Assembly (NCBI RefSeq): GCF_023347255.1
Contig: NZ_CP094466.1
Location: forward strand, 868,001 to 932,000
Origin: Faecalibacterium sp. I4-3-84
GTDB lineage: Bacteria > Bacillota > Clostridia > Oscillospirales > Ruminococcaceae
DNA length: 64,000 nt
Direction of reading: 5' to 3'
The notes beneath the pieces are model-generated. The model was not told the DNA's origin. It searched no databases and was given only the letters and a program-made list of their open reading frames with translations. The translations under genes were made by a program, and so were the position numbers. Shown here one piece after another: positions 16,822-24,947 of the stretch (position 1 is the stretch's first letter; the number at the start of each line of letters is the position of its first letter).

Positions 16822-17025
16822 TCAGCGTCTGCGGTAGGCTAAGTCAACTGTTGCTATGTTACCGCACTTGAGGCACTTTATGCTGATAGAGCCTGAACAG
16901 CTCTCGTTTTTTTGGTAGAGCTTGTGTCCGCAAACCGGACAAAACCTCCAGCCAATGCTGAATTGTGCCTGCTGTATATTGTTCAGCGGTTTACTCTTAA
17001 AAGAGCGATTATTTGACCAAGTCAT
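16822..17025 (-). CDS. Small zinc-ribbon protein
   Basis: A 67-residue protein with CPVCGH and CLKCGN, a treble-clef/zinc-ribbon arrangement about 25 residues apart. The ATG at 17025 has GGAG 7 nt upstream and starts 1 nt after the ImmA/IrrE stop, so it is in that operon. The layout resembles small phage Com-type zinc proteins; no function can be assigned. Confidence 0.65.
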   Translation of the reverse strand: MTWSNNRSFKSKPLNNIQQAQFSIGWRFCPVCGHKLYQKNESCSGSISIKCLKCGNIATVDLAYRRR

Positions 17026-17026
17026 A

Positions 17027-17734
17027 TTATTCTCCAAATCGAATGACGTCCAATGGATGGCAGTGGATGGGTTTTCCGTTGATGACCTGCATCTGCTGTA
17101 ATCTGATCCTGATCGCAGACCACGATACCCCGATCCGTGCAGCCATCTCCAGAATTCTTTCATAGTTCGGGTCCGATGCGGATTTGTACAGGATTCCATT
17201 TGGCAGGCACAGCGCTGCACGTTCTATTTCGGCGTTGACCAGAAATGTTGGCATCAGCAGCTCCGCTGCAAGGGTATTCGCCTGCCATTCTTCCCATGAG
17301 GGCTGTCCGTTTCGTTCCCGATAGGCAATGTGCCCACGGCACTTGACTGCTTTTCCGTAGTCGTTCGGAAACAGGTCAGCCAGTATATGGTGCGCCGCTT
17401 CATGCGCTATCGTGAAATTCCGGCATCCGGTGCAGCTGTCTGACGCAAGGGCGGAATCGATTACAACGTCCTTCGGCATGAACACCTCCACAAGCTTTGT
17501 CCCATCCCCCAAGGTTACGGTAAAACCGCATTTCTGGAAAACAGTCAGTCCTAGAATACTTCCATCGCTGCATAGCGGCAGCATTTTCACATTCAGCCCA
17601 AGAACAGAACTTGCGAGCCGTTCAGGGTCAATGGGTTCTGGGTCATCTTTACTGATCCCGAAACGGGTATAGTACTGGTCGATATACTTACCCGCTATGT
17701 GCGAAAGATCTGCGCGGGATAAGTATCTTGCCAT
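17027..17734 (-). CDS. ImmA/IrrE family metallopeptidase
   Basis: The 235-residue protein has the zinc protease motif HEAAH (about 111-115) and a following LAAELLMP segment, both diagnostic for ImmA/IrrE. Members cleave phage- or element-type repressors, as ImmA does for ICEBs1 ImmR. A XRE/S24 repressor is encoded 1.2 kb away across a divergent promoter and is a plausible target. The ATG at 17734 overlaps the stop of the preceding gene (TAATG). Confidence 0.88.
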   Translation of the reverse strand: MARYLSRADLSHIAGKYIDQYYTRFGISKDDPEPIDPERLASSVLGLNVKMLPLCSDGSILGLTVFQKCGFTVTLGDGTKLVEVFMPKDVVIDSALASDSCTGCRNFTIAHEAAHHILADLFPNDYGKAVKCRGHIAYRERNGQPSWEEWQANTLAAELLMPTFLVNAEIERAALCLPNGILYKSASDPNYERILEMAARIGVSWSAIRIRLQQMQVINGKPIHCHPLDVIRFGE

Positions 17735-18015
17735 TACGAAGCACAGCTTTCCGGCACGGAGCAGTAGGCTTCCACGAACCACTTGCCCCGTTCAAGCCAA
17801 AGATTCCGCTTCTGACCGCAGATCAGGCAGGTGAAGCAGTGACCTTTTCCGCCTAGGCGTGATGTCCCATGTTTGACTGCCAAGACACGATCAATTCCAT
17901 AAGTGTGAGCCTTGTCATAGTTTATGGCAAGAGGGCGGATCTTACCGTCAGGAGTAAAACGAACGTCCACTTCGACGTATCTTTTCTCACGGCGAAGGTT
18001 GTAATCACCACACAT
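17734..18015 (-). CDS. Hypothetical protein with CxxC pair
   Basis: A 93-residue protein with CLIC in its second half and two more Cys near the ends. The ATG at 18015 follows AAGGAGG. It precedes the ImmA/IrrE gene and overlaps it by one base. I do not recognise the family. Confidence 0.6.
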   Translation of the reverse strand: MCGDYNLRREKRYVEVDVRFTPDGKIRPLAINYDKAHTYGIDRVLAVKHGTSRLGGKGHCFTCLICGQKRNLWLERGKWFVEAYCSVPESCAS

Positions 18016-18058
18016 CAGAATTCCTCCTTTTTGCGGATTTATCAAAACACGGCGTGCA

Positions 18059-18256
18059 TTACTTGCGAATCATACTGCGTGCCACGAGCTGTTTTTCGTT
18101 CAACAGCGGAACGGACACTGTATGTTTTTTCCACTCATCCATAGAGCAGGTCACTGCTTTGCACAGACGGCATTTTGTCCAGCCACCGGTTTCATCAAGA
18201 TCCACATCATAATTCATGGTTCCGCACATTGGACATCTTACATTTTCTTTTCTCAT
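18059..18256 (-). CDS. Small zinc-ribbon protein
   Basis: A 65-residue protein with CPMCG and CRLCK about 20 residues apart, a two-knuckle zinc ribbon. The ATG at 18256 has AGGTGAT upstream. It is the first gene of the minus-strand operon ending at 16822, reading from the promoter at 18342-18370. Confidence 0.6.
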   Translation of the reverse strand: MRKENVRCPMCGTMNYDVDLDETGGWTKCRLCKAVTCSMDEWKKHTVSVPLLNEKQLVARSMIRK

Positions 18257-18341
18257 AGTATCACCTCGCAAAAAAACGCCAAACAAACACAATCCCATAC
18301 GAAAATAACACCAAAAGGCTGTTATTTGTGGATTTGGTTTG

Positions 18342-18370
18342 ATTATACACCCACTTTATGGAGATGTCAA
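18342..18370 (-). promoter_or_regulatory. Promoter of the ImmA/IrrE operon
   Basis: On the minus strand consensus TTGACA (18365-18370) and TATAAT (18342-18347) are 17 bp apart. Its -35 box lies inside the dyad at 18359-18387, so a bound repressor would block it. Confidence 0.8.
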
Positions 18371-18396
18371 TTACGCATTTGTCTCCATTTTAGAGA
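18359..18396. promoter_or_regulatory. Operator region between the divergent promoters
   Basis: TGGAGA (18359-18364) and TCTCCA (18382-18387) form an inverted repeat, and TCTCCA with TAGAGA (18391-18396) forms a second, closer one. They overlap the -35 box of the minus-strand promoter and adjoin that of the repressor gene. This is a likely binding region for the XRE/S24 repressor. Confidence 0.6.
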
Positions 18397-18403
18397 TTTC
18401 CTG

Positions 18404-18432
18404 TTGATTTCTTATATTTTCTATACTATAAT
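18404..18432 (+). promoter_or_regulatory. Promoter of the repressor gene
   Basis: TTGATT (18404-18409) and TATAAT (18427-18432) are 17 bp apart, about 35 bp upstream of the ATG at 18466. Confidence 0.75.
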
Positions 18433-18465
18433 AGAGCTACCGGATCACAAAGGAGTGTTCTTGTT

Positions 18466-19293
18466 ATGAAAAAGAAAACCACGCTCACCAAAATGCACAT
18501 AGCCCCATCCACAGTGCGCTATGATGCAGTCGCTGCGAGGGATAGCAATGAGGTTGGTCAGATTCTCGCAGGCACACGAAAAAGGAATGGCTATTCACTT
18601 GTAACTTTCTCTGAACTTCTCCGTCACTATGGCGTCGATGTCAGTGATAAAGGAATCAGCAAATGGGAAAAAGGCTATACCACTCCTAGCATCTACCAAC
18701 TAGTTGCAATCTGCTACGCATTGAACATCAAGGAGGGTCCTTCCTACTTTACAAAGAACTTCCAGAAACCCGCCCTTCTAAATGACATCGGGCAAAAAAA
18801 AGTCGCTGAGTACGAAATGGACTTGATTGCATCCCGGCGCTACCAGCCAGACGCAGAAGAGCCCGCGGAAATCGACTACATAATGATGCCTGTATCAGAG
18901 TTGCCAGTATCGGCAGGTCTAGGAGCTTTTCTTGAGGGTGAAATGTTCCAGCAGATACAAGTGCCTGCCAGTAGCGTTCCGGCTGGTGCCGAGTTCGGGA
19001 TATATGTTAGCGGTGATAGTATGGAGCCACGCTATCATAACGGACAGATTGTATGGGTGAAGCGCTGCGAAGAACTTGAGTGCGGGGATATCGGGATATT
19101 CGTATATGATGACTGTGGATATCTGAAAAAATACGATGAACATACCCCAGACAAATCCCAAGCAGAGTTCCTTACCGACAGCTATGGCGTGGTGCATAAC
19201 CAACCGGTTTTGGTTTCTCTTAACACCAAATATTCGCCGATCCTTATATCTCCAGAGCAAAGATTCGAGGTTGTTGGAAAAGTTTTGAACTAA
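18466..19293 (+). CDS. LexA/CI-type repressor: XRE HTH plus S24 peptidase
   Basis: The 275-residue protein joins an XRE-type HTH (about 28-92, with DKGISKWEKGYTTPS) to an S24 self-cleaving domain. Visible are SGDSMEP with nucleophile S185, a candidate general base K221 in GYLKKY, and an Ala-Gly cleavage site A150-G151 in VSAGLGA. Such repressors silence mobile elements until DNA damage triggers self-cleavage. It faces the ImmA/IrrE operon across a shared operator region, so two release routes, self-cleavage and ImmA cleavage, are possible. Confidence 0.9.
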   Translation: MKKKTTLTKMHIAPSTVRYDAVAARDSNEVGQILAGTRKRNGYSLVTFSELLRHYGVDVSDKGISKWEKGYTTPSIYQLVAICYALNIKEGPSYFTKNFQKPALLNDIGQKKVAEYEMDLIASRRYQPDAEEPAEIDYIMMPVSELPVSAGLGAFLEGEMFQQIQVPASSVPAGAEFGIYVSGDSMEPRYHNGQIVWVKRCEELECGDIGIFVYDDCGYLKKYDEHTPDKSQAEFLTDSYGVVHNQPVLVSLNTKYSPILISPEQRFEVVGKVLN

Positions 19294-19312
19294 AAAGATG
19301 GGAGGAGTTTTT

Positions 19313-19516
19313 GTGGATACGATCAAGCGTGTTCAGGATTTGATGCAAGTGCGTGATATGAATCTATGTGTATTGGCAAAGAAATGCGGAATATCGTACT
19401 CCACGATTCAAACCACCGCCCGTCGGGGAGGGCAGTTAAGCGTAGAGACGATTGAAAGAATTTGTCAGGGTTTAGGAATTACATTAAAAGACTTCTTCGA
19501 TTCCTCCTACCTGTAA
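19313..19516 (+). CDS. Small XRE-family HTH protein
   Basis: A 67-residue protein that is little more than a Cro-like HTH: LAKKCGISYSTIQTTARRGG, then SVETIERICQGLGITLKDFF. The GTG at 19313 follows GGGAGGAG and is preferred over an ATG at 19298 that lies in the binding site. It is 19 bp after the repressor gene, probably in the same operon, and may act as a Cro-type second regulator. Confidence 0.75.
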   Translation: MDTIKRVQDLMQVRDMNLCVLAKKCGISYSTIQTTARRGGQLSVETIERICQGLGITLKDFFDSSYL

Positions 19517-19532
19517 ATATAGGGGCAGCAAA

Positions 19533-19576
19533 AAAGCCGTTCGCCACGCTGGAAAATCTGCGTGGTGAACGGCTTT
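19533..19576 (+). terminator. Terminator of the repressor operon
   Basis: A 17-bp perfect stem (19533-19549 with 19560-19576) closes a 10-nt loop, followed by a short T-containing stretch. Confidence 0.75.
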
Positions 19577-19590
19577 AATACTGCTTCTAT

Positions 19591-19713
19591 TTATCCTTTG
19601 GTAATCTCCAGATAAACACTAATCTCCATGATTGTTACCATTGAAGGAATACATTTGCGACGATCTTCGGGCATACCGAATAAGATTTGCATTGGCAGTT
19701 GAAGACGGCTCAT
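19591..19713 (-). CDS. Possible 40-residue small protein
   Basis: An open frame from ATG at 19713 to TAA at 19591 encodes 40 residues (MSRLQLPMQILFG at the start). AGGTAA lies just upstream. No family recognised; it could be chance. Confidence 0.3.
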   Translation of the reverse strand: MSRLQLPMQILFGMPEDRRKCIPSMVTIMEISVYLEITKG

Positions 19714-19745
19714 GTTACCTATTGCAATTCTGACTATTTGGAAAT

Positions 19746-19759
19746 ATACTTGTAAGTAT
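19746..19759. promoter_or_regulatory. Palindrome upstream of the coiled-coil gene
   Basis: ATACTTGTAAGTAT is a 14-bp near-palindrome 33 bp before the ATG at 19792; a possible operator. Confidence 0.35.
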
Positions 19760-19791
19760 CAAATTATTTCACTTTATGGGAGGAAATTATT

Positions 19792-20127
19792 ATGGCAAGA
19801 CCCAAGGGAAGCAAGAATAAGGCTCGTACTGTAAAGGCCAGCGTTGATTATGTAGCAGTCATTGCAGAAAAGGCCGCAAAAAAAGAGAAAATCGAATCTG
19901 AGGTTGCTACGTTGACTGCAAATCTCGATGATCTGAAGACGCAGCTGAAAGCCAAGAAAGCAGAATTGAAAGCCGCCACCAAGGAACTTGCCAAAGCCGA
20001 AAACAAAAAAGCTGCCGCCGAAGCAAAAGCAGCAGAAGAAGCAAAGAAGGGCGAAGCAGAAGATGTGCTGAAGAAGCTGCTTGCCAGCGGTATGACGGCT
20101 GAAGAAATCCTTGCAAAGCTCCAGTAA
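19792..20127 (+). CDS. Small basic coiled-coil protein with AT-hook-like start
   Basis: The 111-residue protein begins ARPKGSKNK, which resembles an AT-hook, followed by an Ala/Lys/Glu-rich coiled coil (about 30-90) and a short C-terminal helix (GMTAEEILAKL). The composition suggests a nucleic-acid-binding or nucleoid-type protein. GGGAGG precedes the ATG. It stands alone, followed by a terminator. Confidence 0.65.
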   Translation: MARPKGSKNKARTVKASVDYVAVIAEKAAKKEKIESEVATLTANLDDLKTQLKAKKAELKAATKELAKAENKKAAAEAKAAEEAKKGEAEDVLKKLLASGMTAEEILAKLQ

Positions 20128-20167
20128 TGCAATATGATGAACTGGACAAGCTGCTGAAGTAAAGGAA

Positions 20168-20210
20168 GGGGCTGTTGCACAAGGATAAAACCGGTGTAAC
20201 AGCCTCTTTT
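20168..20210 (+). terminator. Terminator after the coiled-coil gene
   Basis: GGGGCTGTTGCAC (20168-20180) pairs with GTGTAACAGCCTC (20194-20206) with one G-U, followed by a T-run. Confidence 0.75.
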
Positions 20211-20318
20211 TCATTCATGCTGCAATTTTTTCAGCTTTTCAAACGTATCTAAATTAAAGTGGCATATCATCTTCCTATTTCACAAATCCTTGCCGTTTTC
20301 AGACAGGAGGTTGCTTTT

Positions 20319-21107
20319 ATGAAAGTATCTGCCGACTATCGTATGCTCGCTCTCGATGCCCTGCGCGGAAAATGGAAAACTGCTGTTTTGACAGGTATTG
20401 CCGCCAGTGCGCTCGGTGCTACCATTGTGAGCAGTTCCAACAGTGCCGTATCCAATTCCAATCAGGCAAAGGACATCCATTTTGAACTGTTCTCCCAGCC
20501 CAACGGCGGTCGGCTGCTTGCTGTTCTGCTTGCCGGCATTGTTCTGTGGGCAGTCCTCCAACTGATCGTGGGCGGTGCAGTTCAACTGGGATATGCTCAT
20601 TTTAATCTGAACCTTGTAGATGGAAATGATGCTGCCATCTCGGACTTGTTCTCTCAGAAAGACCGTCTGTGGGATGGCTTCTGCATGAAATTCCTGCAGG
20701 GTCTGTACATCGCCCTCTGGTCGCTGCTGTTGGTGATTCCGGGAATCGTGAAAACATACAGCTATGCGATGACACCTTACATCATGTCCGAGCATCCTTC
20801 GCTGACCGCAAATGAAGCGATCACAGAATCCCGGCGGATCATGAATGGCAACAAATGGCGGCTGTTCTGTCTGGATTTCAGCTTCATTGGCTGGGAGCTG
20901 CTCTGTTCGGTGCCACTGTATGCCGAGGGTTTTCTGGTTCTCAAATATTTCACCGGTTCAGAGGCTCTGGCGATTTCTCTTGTTCTTCTGCTGACAATTC
21001 CATTGAGCATTGGCTTCTTTTTTGTACACCCCTATGAGGAAGCTGCATGGGCTACTTTCTACCGCGATATTACCGCAGCACCTACCGAACCGGATGAAGC
21101 ATATTGA
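20319..21107 (+). CDS. DUF975 family membrane protein
   Basis: The 262-residue protein has about five or six hydrophobic segments and the DUF975 pattern: an N-terminal ALRGKWKTAV segment, a central LVIPGIVKTYSYAMTPYI and SRRIMNGNKWRLF. DUF975 proteins are integral membrane proteins of unknown function. The ATG at 20319 follows AGGAGG. Confidence 0.85.
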   Translation: MKVSADYRMLALDALRGKWKTAVLTGIAASALGATIVSSSNSAVSNSNQAKDIHFELFSQPNGGRLLAVLLAGIVLWAVLQLIVGGAVQLGYAHFNLNLVDGNDAAISDLFSQKDRLWDGFCMKFLQGLYIALWSLLLVIPGIVKTYSYAMTPYIMSEHPSLTANEAITESRRIMNGNKWRLFCLDFSFIGWELLCSVPLYAEGFLVLKYFTGSEALAISLVLLLTIPLSIGFFFVHPYEEAAWATFYRDITAAPTEPDEAY

Positions 21108-21426
21108 CTTTTATATTAAAATTATCGTTGTAGTTCCCTTCATCGGCTATGACTCTAAATGGCCGGATCAGAGTAAACATAGATTGAAAAAGCTGATCCA
21201 AAACGCAAACGATTCTATTGTTATTTCACACTCTGCGGATGTTTCCAGTTATAAAAAAAGAAATTATTATATGGTCGATCATGCAGAGTACCTTATCGGT
21301 GTGTTTGATAATCAGAAAAAGCTGCGCTCAGGTACAGCACAGACAGTCAACTATGCCTTGCATCAGGGAAAAGTAATCACTCTGATCCATCCAGACACTA
21401 TGGAGATAACAGCCCCTGCGCCTTAA
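21094..21426 (+). pseudogene. C-terminal piece of a DUF1273/SLOG-type protein
   Basis: The 110 residues resemble the C-terminal two thirds of YpsA-like DUF1273 proteins (VPFIGYDSKWPD, VDHAEYLIGVFDN, SGTAQTVNYALHQGK). Full-length members have about 180 residues; the N-terminal part is missing. The only start, ATG at 21094, lies in the end of the DUF975 gene and has no binding site. It is probably a gene remnant joined here by recombination. Confidence 0.55.
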
Positions 21427-21467
21427 CAAATTCACAAAAATTTTTCATTAGCATTTCCAACAAAATA

Positions 21468-21496
21468 TTTTCATTGAAGGGGTGCTGTGATATAAT
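21468..21496 (+). promoter_or_regulatory. Candidate promoter of the immunity array
   Basis: TTTTCA (21468-21473) and TATAAT (21491-21496) are 17 bp apart. It is the only good promoter seen before the long co-directional gene run starting at 21720. The leader holds a 56-codon frame (21534-21704) without a good binding site and a small CTGTC/GACAG hairpin followed by a T-run near 21690, which could act as an attenuator. Confidence 0.55.
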
Positions 21497-21719
21497 AAGA
21501 TATAAAACTACGCTCAGAACAAATGGTGCCGCTATGAACAAATATATTGGACAGCAATTTGCTGCTTTAAGATACGAAAAAAATATTTTGGTTGTTGAAG
21601 AAACTACATCTGCTGGTGGATGCGGCTCCTTCAACGCGGCTTCTTCATGTCCTGCGTCAGCCTGTCTTTATGACAGTGCGGCGTGGGGCTTTTTTATTGC
21701 CTGAAAGGAGTATGAGAAC

Positions 21720-22835
21720 ATGAGTCTGAAATATACCTGCCCCAGCTGTGGAACCCCATTGGGTTATGAGGGATTGTGTTGGAAATGTAAGTGCGAGCAA
21801 GAACGGCAAGCTGCTCTGGCCTGGATGCCGGAACAAATTGTCGAAAAACAAAGAAACTTGATACAGAACATCCAGAGGCTGGCTGATATGGAGGACCCAG
21901 AGTTCGCCGACTTTTGGCAGCTGCTTGGCTACCATGATGCCATCACCCCGGAGATTCAGCGAGTGGCACTGGCCGCAGAGGTGTTCTGGCCCTGTGAGAT
22001 CTATTATCATGCTCCCGCCGATGTGCGGGATGGTCTGATCCATGCGCTGTTGTCCGCAGAATATTCCAGCGCGGCCTCCAACCTGATGAGTTGCCTTGCT
22101 ATGCAAGGAGATGACAAGGCAATGGAGACTCTGCTGGAGCTGGAGCGAAATCCCCGGCCCTGGCGCAAGGGCCTCTATGTAGACCCATCCAGCTATGCGC
22201 AGATCGGAGGCTGGACCTTCGACAAGGAGGGCCAGAAAATCCAGCTCAACTTCGATACCTGCTATCCTATGGTCAAAGGAACCACCAGCGAGAAATCTCC
22301 CGTCCGCATTGGCCGGGCACGGGAGGACACATGCCCCCACTGTGGCGGACGCATGGTGGACATGCTGGTGCTGGATGGCCGGGATGAGCGGCTGAAATTT
22401 CTGGGGTTGGATGGTATTCTGACTGCCACCTGCTGCCCCAACTGTGTGGGATTCTTGAAAGGTCCAGCCTTTAACAGTTTTACCCTGGATGGCGGCGTGG
22501 AAGTCTTTCCCTCCGAGTTCTTTGAAGGGGCGGAGAAAACGGATTGCTATGTCAGTCCCGAGGACTACAAGGCCCTCACGGAAAATCCCTTTGTGCTGGG
22601 CGAAGCGCCCGTGCCCCTGTTTTACGGTGCGGCCTGCCAGGATGTGAACACGGTGGGTGGCTTTGCCAACTGGGTACAGGACGCGGAATATACGACCTGC
22701 CCCCACTGCGGGAAACTTATGAAATATCTGGCCCAGATTCAGTGGGATACGGTGTTTGACTGTGCGGAGGGCACGCTCTATGTGGAATTCTGCCCGGACT
22801 GCCATATCGTGTCCATGCAGCACCAGCAGACCTGA
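21720..22835 (+). CDS. Zinc-ribbon immunity-like protein
   Basis: The 371-residue protein has an N-terminal zinc ribbon (CPSCG, CWKCKC), another CPHCGG with CCPNC in the middle and CPHCGK with FCPDC at the end. The final segment, VGGFANWVQD...LAQIQ...LYVEFCP, resembles DUF1963/YwqG-type proteins. AAAGGAG precedes the ATG. It opens the immunity array. Function is not known. Confidence 0.6.
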   Translation: MSLKYTCPSCGTPLGYEGLCWKCKCEQERQAALAWMPEQIVEKQRNLIQNIQRLADMEDPEFADFWQLLGYHDAITPEIQRVALAAEVFWPCEIYYHAPADVRDGLIHALLSAEYSSAASNLMSCLAMQGDDKAMETLLELERNPRPWRKGLYVDPSSYAQIGGWTFDKEGQKIQLNFDTCYPMVKGTTSEKSPVRIGRAREDTCPHCGGRMVDMLVLDGRDERLKFLGLDGILTATCCPNCVGFLKGPAFNSFTLDGGVEVFPSEFFEGAEKTDCYVSPEDYKALTENPFVLGEAPVPLFYGAACQDVNTVGGFANWVQDAEYTTCPHCGKLMKYLAQIQWDTVFDCAEGTLYVEFCPDCHIVSMQHQQT

Positions 22836-22896
22836 AAAAGTCGCACAGTATGAAAAGAGAAATACCAGCAGGTATTTGCGTAAGGAGGCGTCCACT

Positions 22897-23175
22897 ATGT
22901 GCGAGCACTGCCGAAACATTCAAACATGGAGAAAATTTGACGCCCCAAAGGACTATCTGGCCTGTATTGCTTACATTCAGCAGTTGGTGTCGGAGGGGGA
23001 ATTTGAACTGATGCAAGAGGAATCCACCTGCCCACTGGAGAAGGTAAAGACAGAGGATGGCTGGGCGGATGAAATCATGGCCCACATGATCCGGTGCAAG
23101 CACTGCGGCCAGATCTTCACCTGTGTGGTCAACACCTGGCGAGGCAGCGAACACTTCAGAAAAGGCAAGGGATAA
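22897..23175 (+). CDS. Small zinc-binding immunity-like protein
   Basis: A 92-residue protein with CEHC at the start and CKHCG near residue 70. The ATG at 22897 follows AAGGAGG. Family not recognised. Confidence 0.6.
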   Translation: MCEHCRNIQTWRKFDAPKDYLACIAYIQQLVSEGEFELMQEESTCPLEKVKTEDGWADEIMAHMIRCKHCGQIFTCVVNTWRGSEHFRKGKG

Positions 23176-23193
23176 CACAGAAAAGGCGGTGAA

Positions 23194-23706
23194 ATGATGA
23201 ATCAGACAGAAGAAACAAAACTGCTGGAGCAGACTGAGGAGTGGAATGATGCGGACGAGTTCTCACGATGTATTGAGGCCATCGAGGCTATCCCGGAGCA
23301 GGAGCGAGATTATTTGCTAACCGTCAAGTTGAGTCGGGCTTACAGCAATCTGGCGGTCCTGGGAGATCATGGAGAGCACGGAACCGACAGTGAAGTGGAC
23401 GGAAATCTCATCCAGCACGCCATCCGACTGCTGGAGTCCGTTCGCACCCAGGGAGAAAACGACCCTTACTGGAACTCCCGGATGGGCTATTCCTGCCTGA
23501 TGGCATACAGCTCCGCAGCCATCGCCTATGAATACGCAAAACGCTGGCTGGCCCTGGCCCCGGATGACCCAGCCGCCCAAAAGCTGGTTCGGGACTGCGA
23601 GGAATATCTTGAGGAGGAAAAAGCCTTGGAAATAGATTTGAAAGAACGGGAGGAATTTATTCGGCGGGAAACTCCCGATGATGAAAAGGGGGTTATATGT
23701 AAATGA
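23194..23706 (+). CDS. TPR-like helical protein
   Basis: The 170-residue protein is an all-helical TPR-like repeat (WNDADEFSRCIEAIEAIPE, LSRAYSNLA, WNSRMGYS, AKRWLALAPDD). The same module recurs twice in the giant protein at 34786 (residues 445-565 and 960-1100), so the genes share ancestry. It overlaps the next gene by 4 bp. Confidence 0.7.
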   Translation: MMNQTEETKLLEQTEEWNDADEFSRCIEAIEAIPEQERDYLLTVKLSRAYSNLAVLGDHGEHGTDSEVDGNLIQHAIRLLESVRTQGENDPYWNSRMGYSCLMAYSSAAIAYEYAKRWLALAPDDPAAQKLVRDCEEYLEEEKALEIDLKEREEFIRRETPDDEKGVICK

Positions 23707-23936
23707 ACAGCGAACAGATCACAGTATTTTTGCAAGAGCATTGGTATATTGCCTCGGTGCTCATCGGGGCCGTGATTTTAATTGGAGCGACCCGCAACTG
23801 GAACTGGCTCTGCGACCCCACTGGTACGCGGGATGCCCACCGCCACAGCAGAGGATACCGGCGGGTGGTGTTCTTTCTGTTGGGTGTTCTCCTGATTGTG
23901 GTGAGTATCTGGGGATTTGTGCTGAAATTGAAATAG
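23703..23936 (+). CDS. Imm17-like two-helix membrane protein
   Basis: A 77-residue protein with two transmembrane helices (about 15-30 and 54-74) and NWNW between them, as in the Imm17 immunity family. It is the only evident membrane protein of the array and may protect against an envelope-acting toxin; that is inferred. Its ATG overlaps the preceding stop. Confidence 0.6.
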   Translation: MNSEQITVFLQEHWYIASVLIGAVILIGATRNWNWLCDPTGTRDAHRHSRGYRRVVFFLLGVLLIVVSIWGFVLKLK

Positions 23937-23949
23937 GAGGAGAAAGACT

Positions 23950-24492
23950 ATGATGACTGAGAAATATCCCACCTGGCTCATCGGCCATGTGAAAGAATGG
24001 GCGGAGAAGCGTTTGCCCACCGTGATACTTTGTTCCACCACCGGCAATGAACTGCTGGAGGTTTGGTATTACGGAGATCTGCTCACGGTGAAAGGAGAAC
24101 CCCAATCCTATATCATAGATAGCGACGAGGCCCCCGGACTGGTGACAGCCCGTGACCCGGAGAGCGGCGAGGAGTTCGTCATCTTTGACGGTGGACGGCA
24201 TGGCTACGACAATATGTTCTGCGATGAACATGATCCATCCGAGCTGGAGCACCGCCCCCTCAAGCGGTATGAGATCCCCGCCTCCAAGTTGGTGCTGGAG
24301 CTGGGGTACAGCATTGACTATGAGGACGAAAAAGAGAACTTTGAACCGGATGAGGCGGATACCGTGGAACTGATCAACGGTGAACGGATGCCGTGGGAGC
24401 AGGCCAAGCGGGACGGCATCGACTATATCGCCCTTTACTATGTGAACGAGAAAGGAAAACCAGTCCAGATCCTGGACGCAGAGCTGGCCTGA
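23950..24492 (+). CDS. Hypothetical immunity-like protein
   Basis: A 180-residue acidic soluble protein without a motif I recognise. It has a strong AGGAGG binding site and lies 13 bp after the Imm17-like gene. Size, acidity and context fit an immunity protein. Confidence 0.55.
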   Translation: MMTEKYPTWLIGHVKEWAEKRLPTVILCSTTGNELLEVWYYGDLLTVKGEPQSYIIDSDEAPGLVTARDPESGEEFVIFDGGRHGYDNMFCDEHDPSELEHRPLKRYEIPASKLVLELGYSIDYEDEKENFEPDEADTVELINGERMPWEQAKRDGIDYIALYYVNEKGKPVQILDAELA

Positions 24493-24533
24493 GTATACCG
24501 CAGCCAGATGACGGGATAAAGGAGGGCGACAGC

Positions 24534-24947
24534 GTGATCGGGACAGATGAAAACCGGGCGGTGCTCCATGTGGAGGTCATCTTCTGGAGCGGCAAACGAA
24601 AAATACCACCCAGCCTGGTCAGCGGAAAGTATTGTCCCCATTTTGTGGTCACAGGAACTACAGAATATTTGGGTGTATGCTTTCTGGACGGAACCGAGTG
24701 TACATTTGATACACCAGCTTTGGGAAATGCCCAACCCCTATATCCAGATACCATTGACTATGCCCCGCTGGAAAACAATGCGGAATTTTTGATCTATGAG
24801 GGAGCCAATGCCGTTGGCAAGGGCCGGGTGCTGGGCCGAACCGTTCCCTATAAAGTGAAACAACAACGAAAGCAGGTGCCTTATGTACCAAATTGCATAT
24901 ATTGGCCGCTGGGAGACCCTTCCGGAAACGGCTGCTGCCATCTGTGA
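24534..24947 (+). CDS. EF-Tu C-terminal-like beta-barrel protein
   Basis: The 137-residue protein resembles the C-terminal barrel of elongation factor Tu (VEVIFWS, YCPHFVVTG, EYLGVCF, GKGRVLG). Proteins of this form occur among immunity genes and could act as decoys, but no function is shown. It starts at GTG 24534 behind AAGGAGGG and overlaps the ankyrin gene by 65 bp. Confidence 0.55.
   Translation: MIGTDENRAVLHVEVIFWSGKRKIPPSLVSGKYCPHFVVTGTTEYLGVCFLDGTECTFDTPALGNAQPLYPDTIDYAPLENNAEFLIYEGANAVGKGRVLGRTVPYKVKQQRKQVPYVPNCIYWPLGDPSGNGCCHL

Noticed and set aside
21534-21704. 56-codon frame in the leader of the immunity array
   Set aside because: It has no good ribosome binding site, odd composition, and overlaps a hairpin and T-run; kept only as a leader comment.
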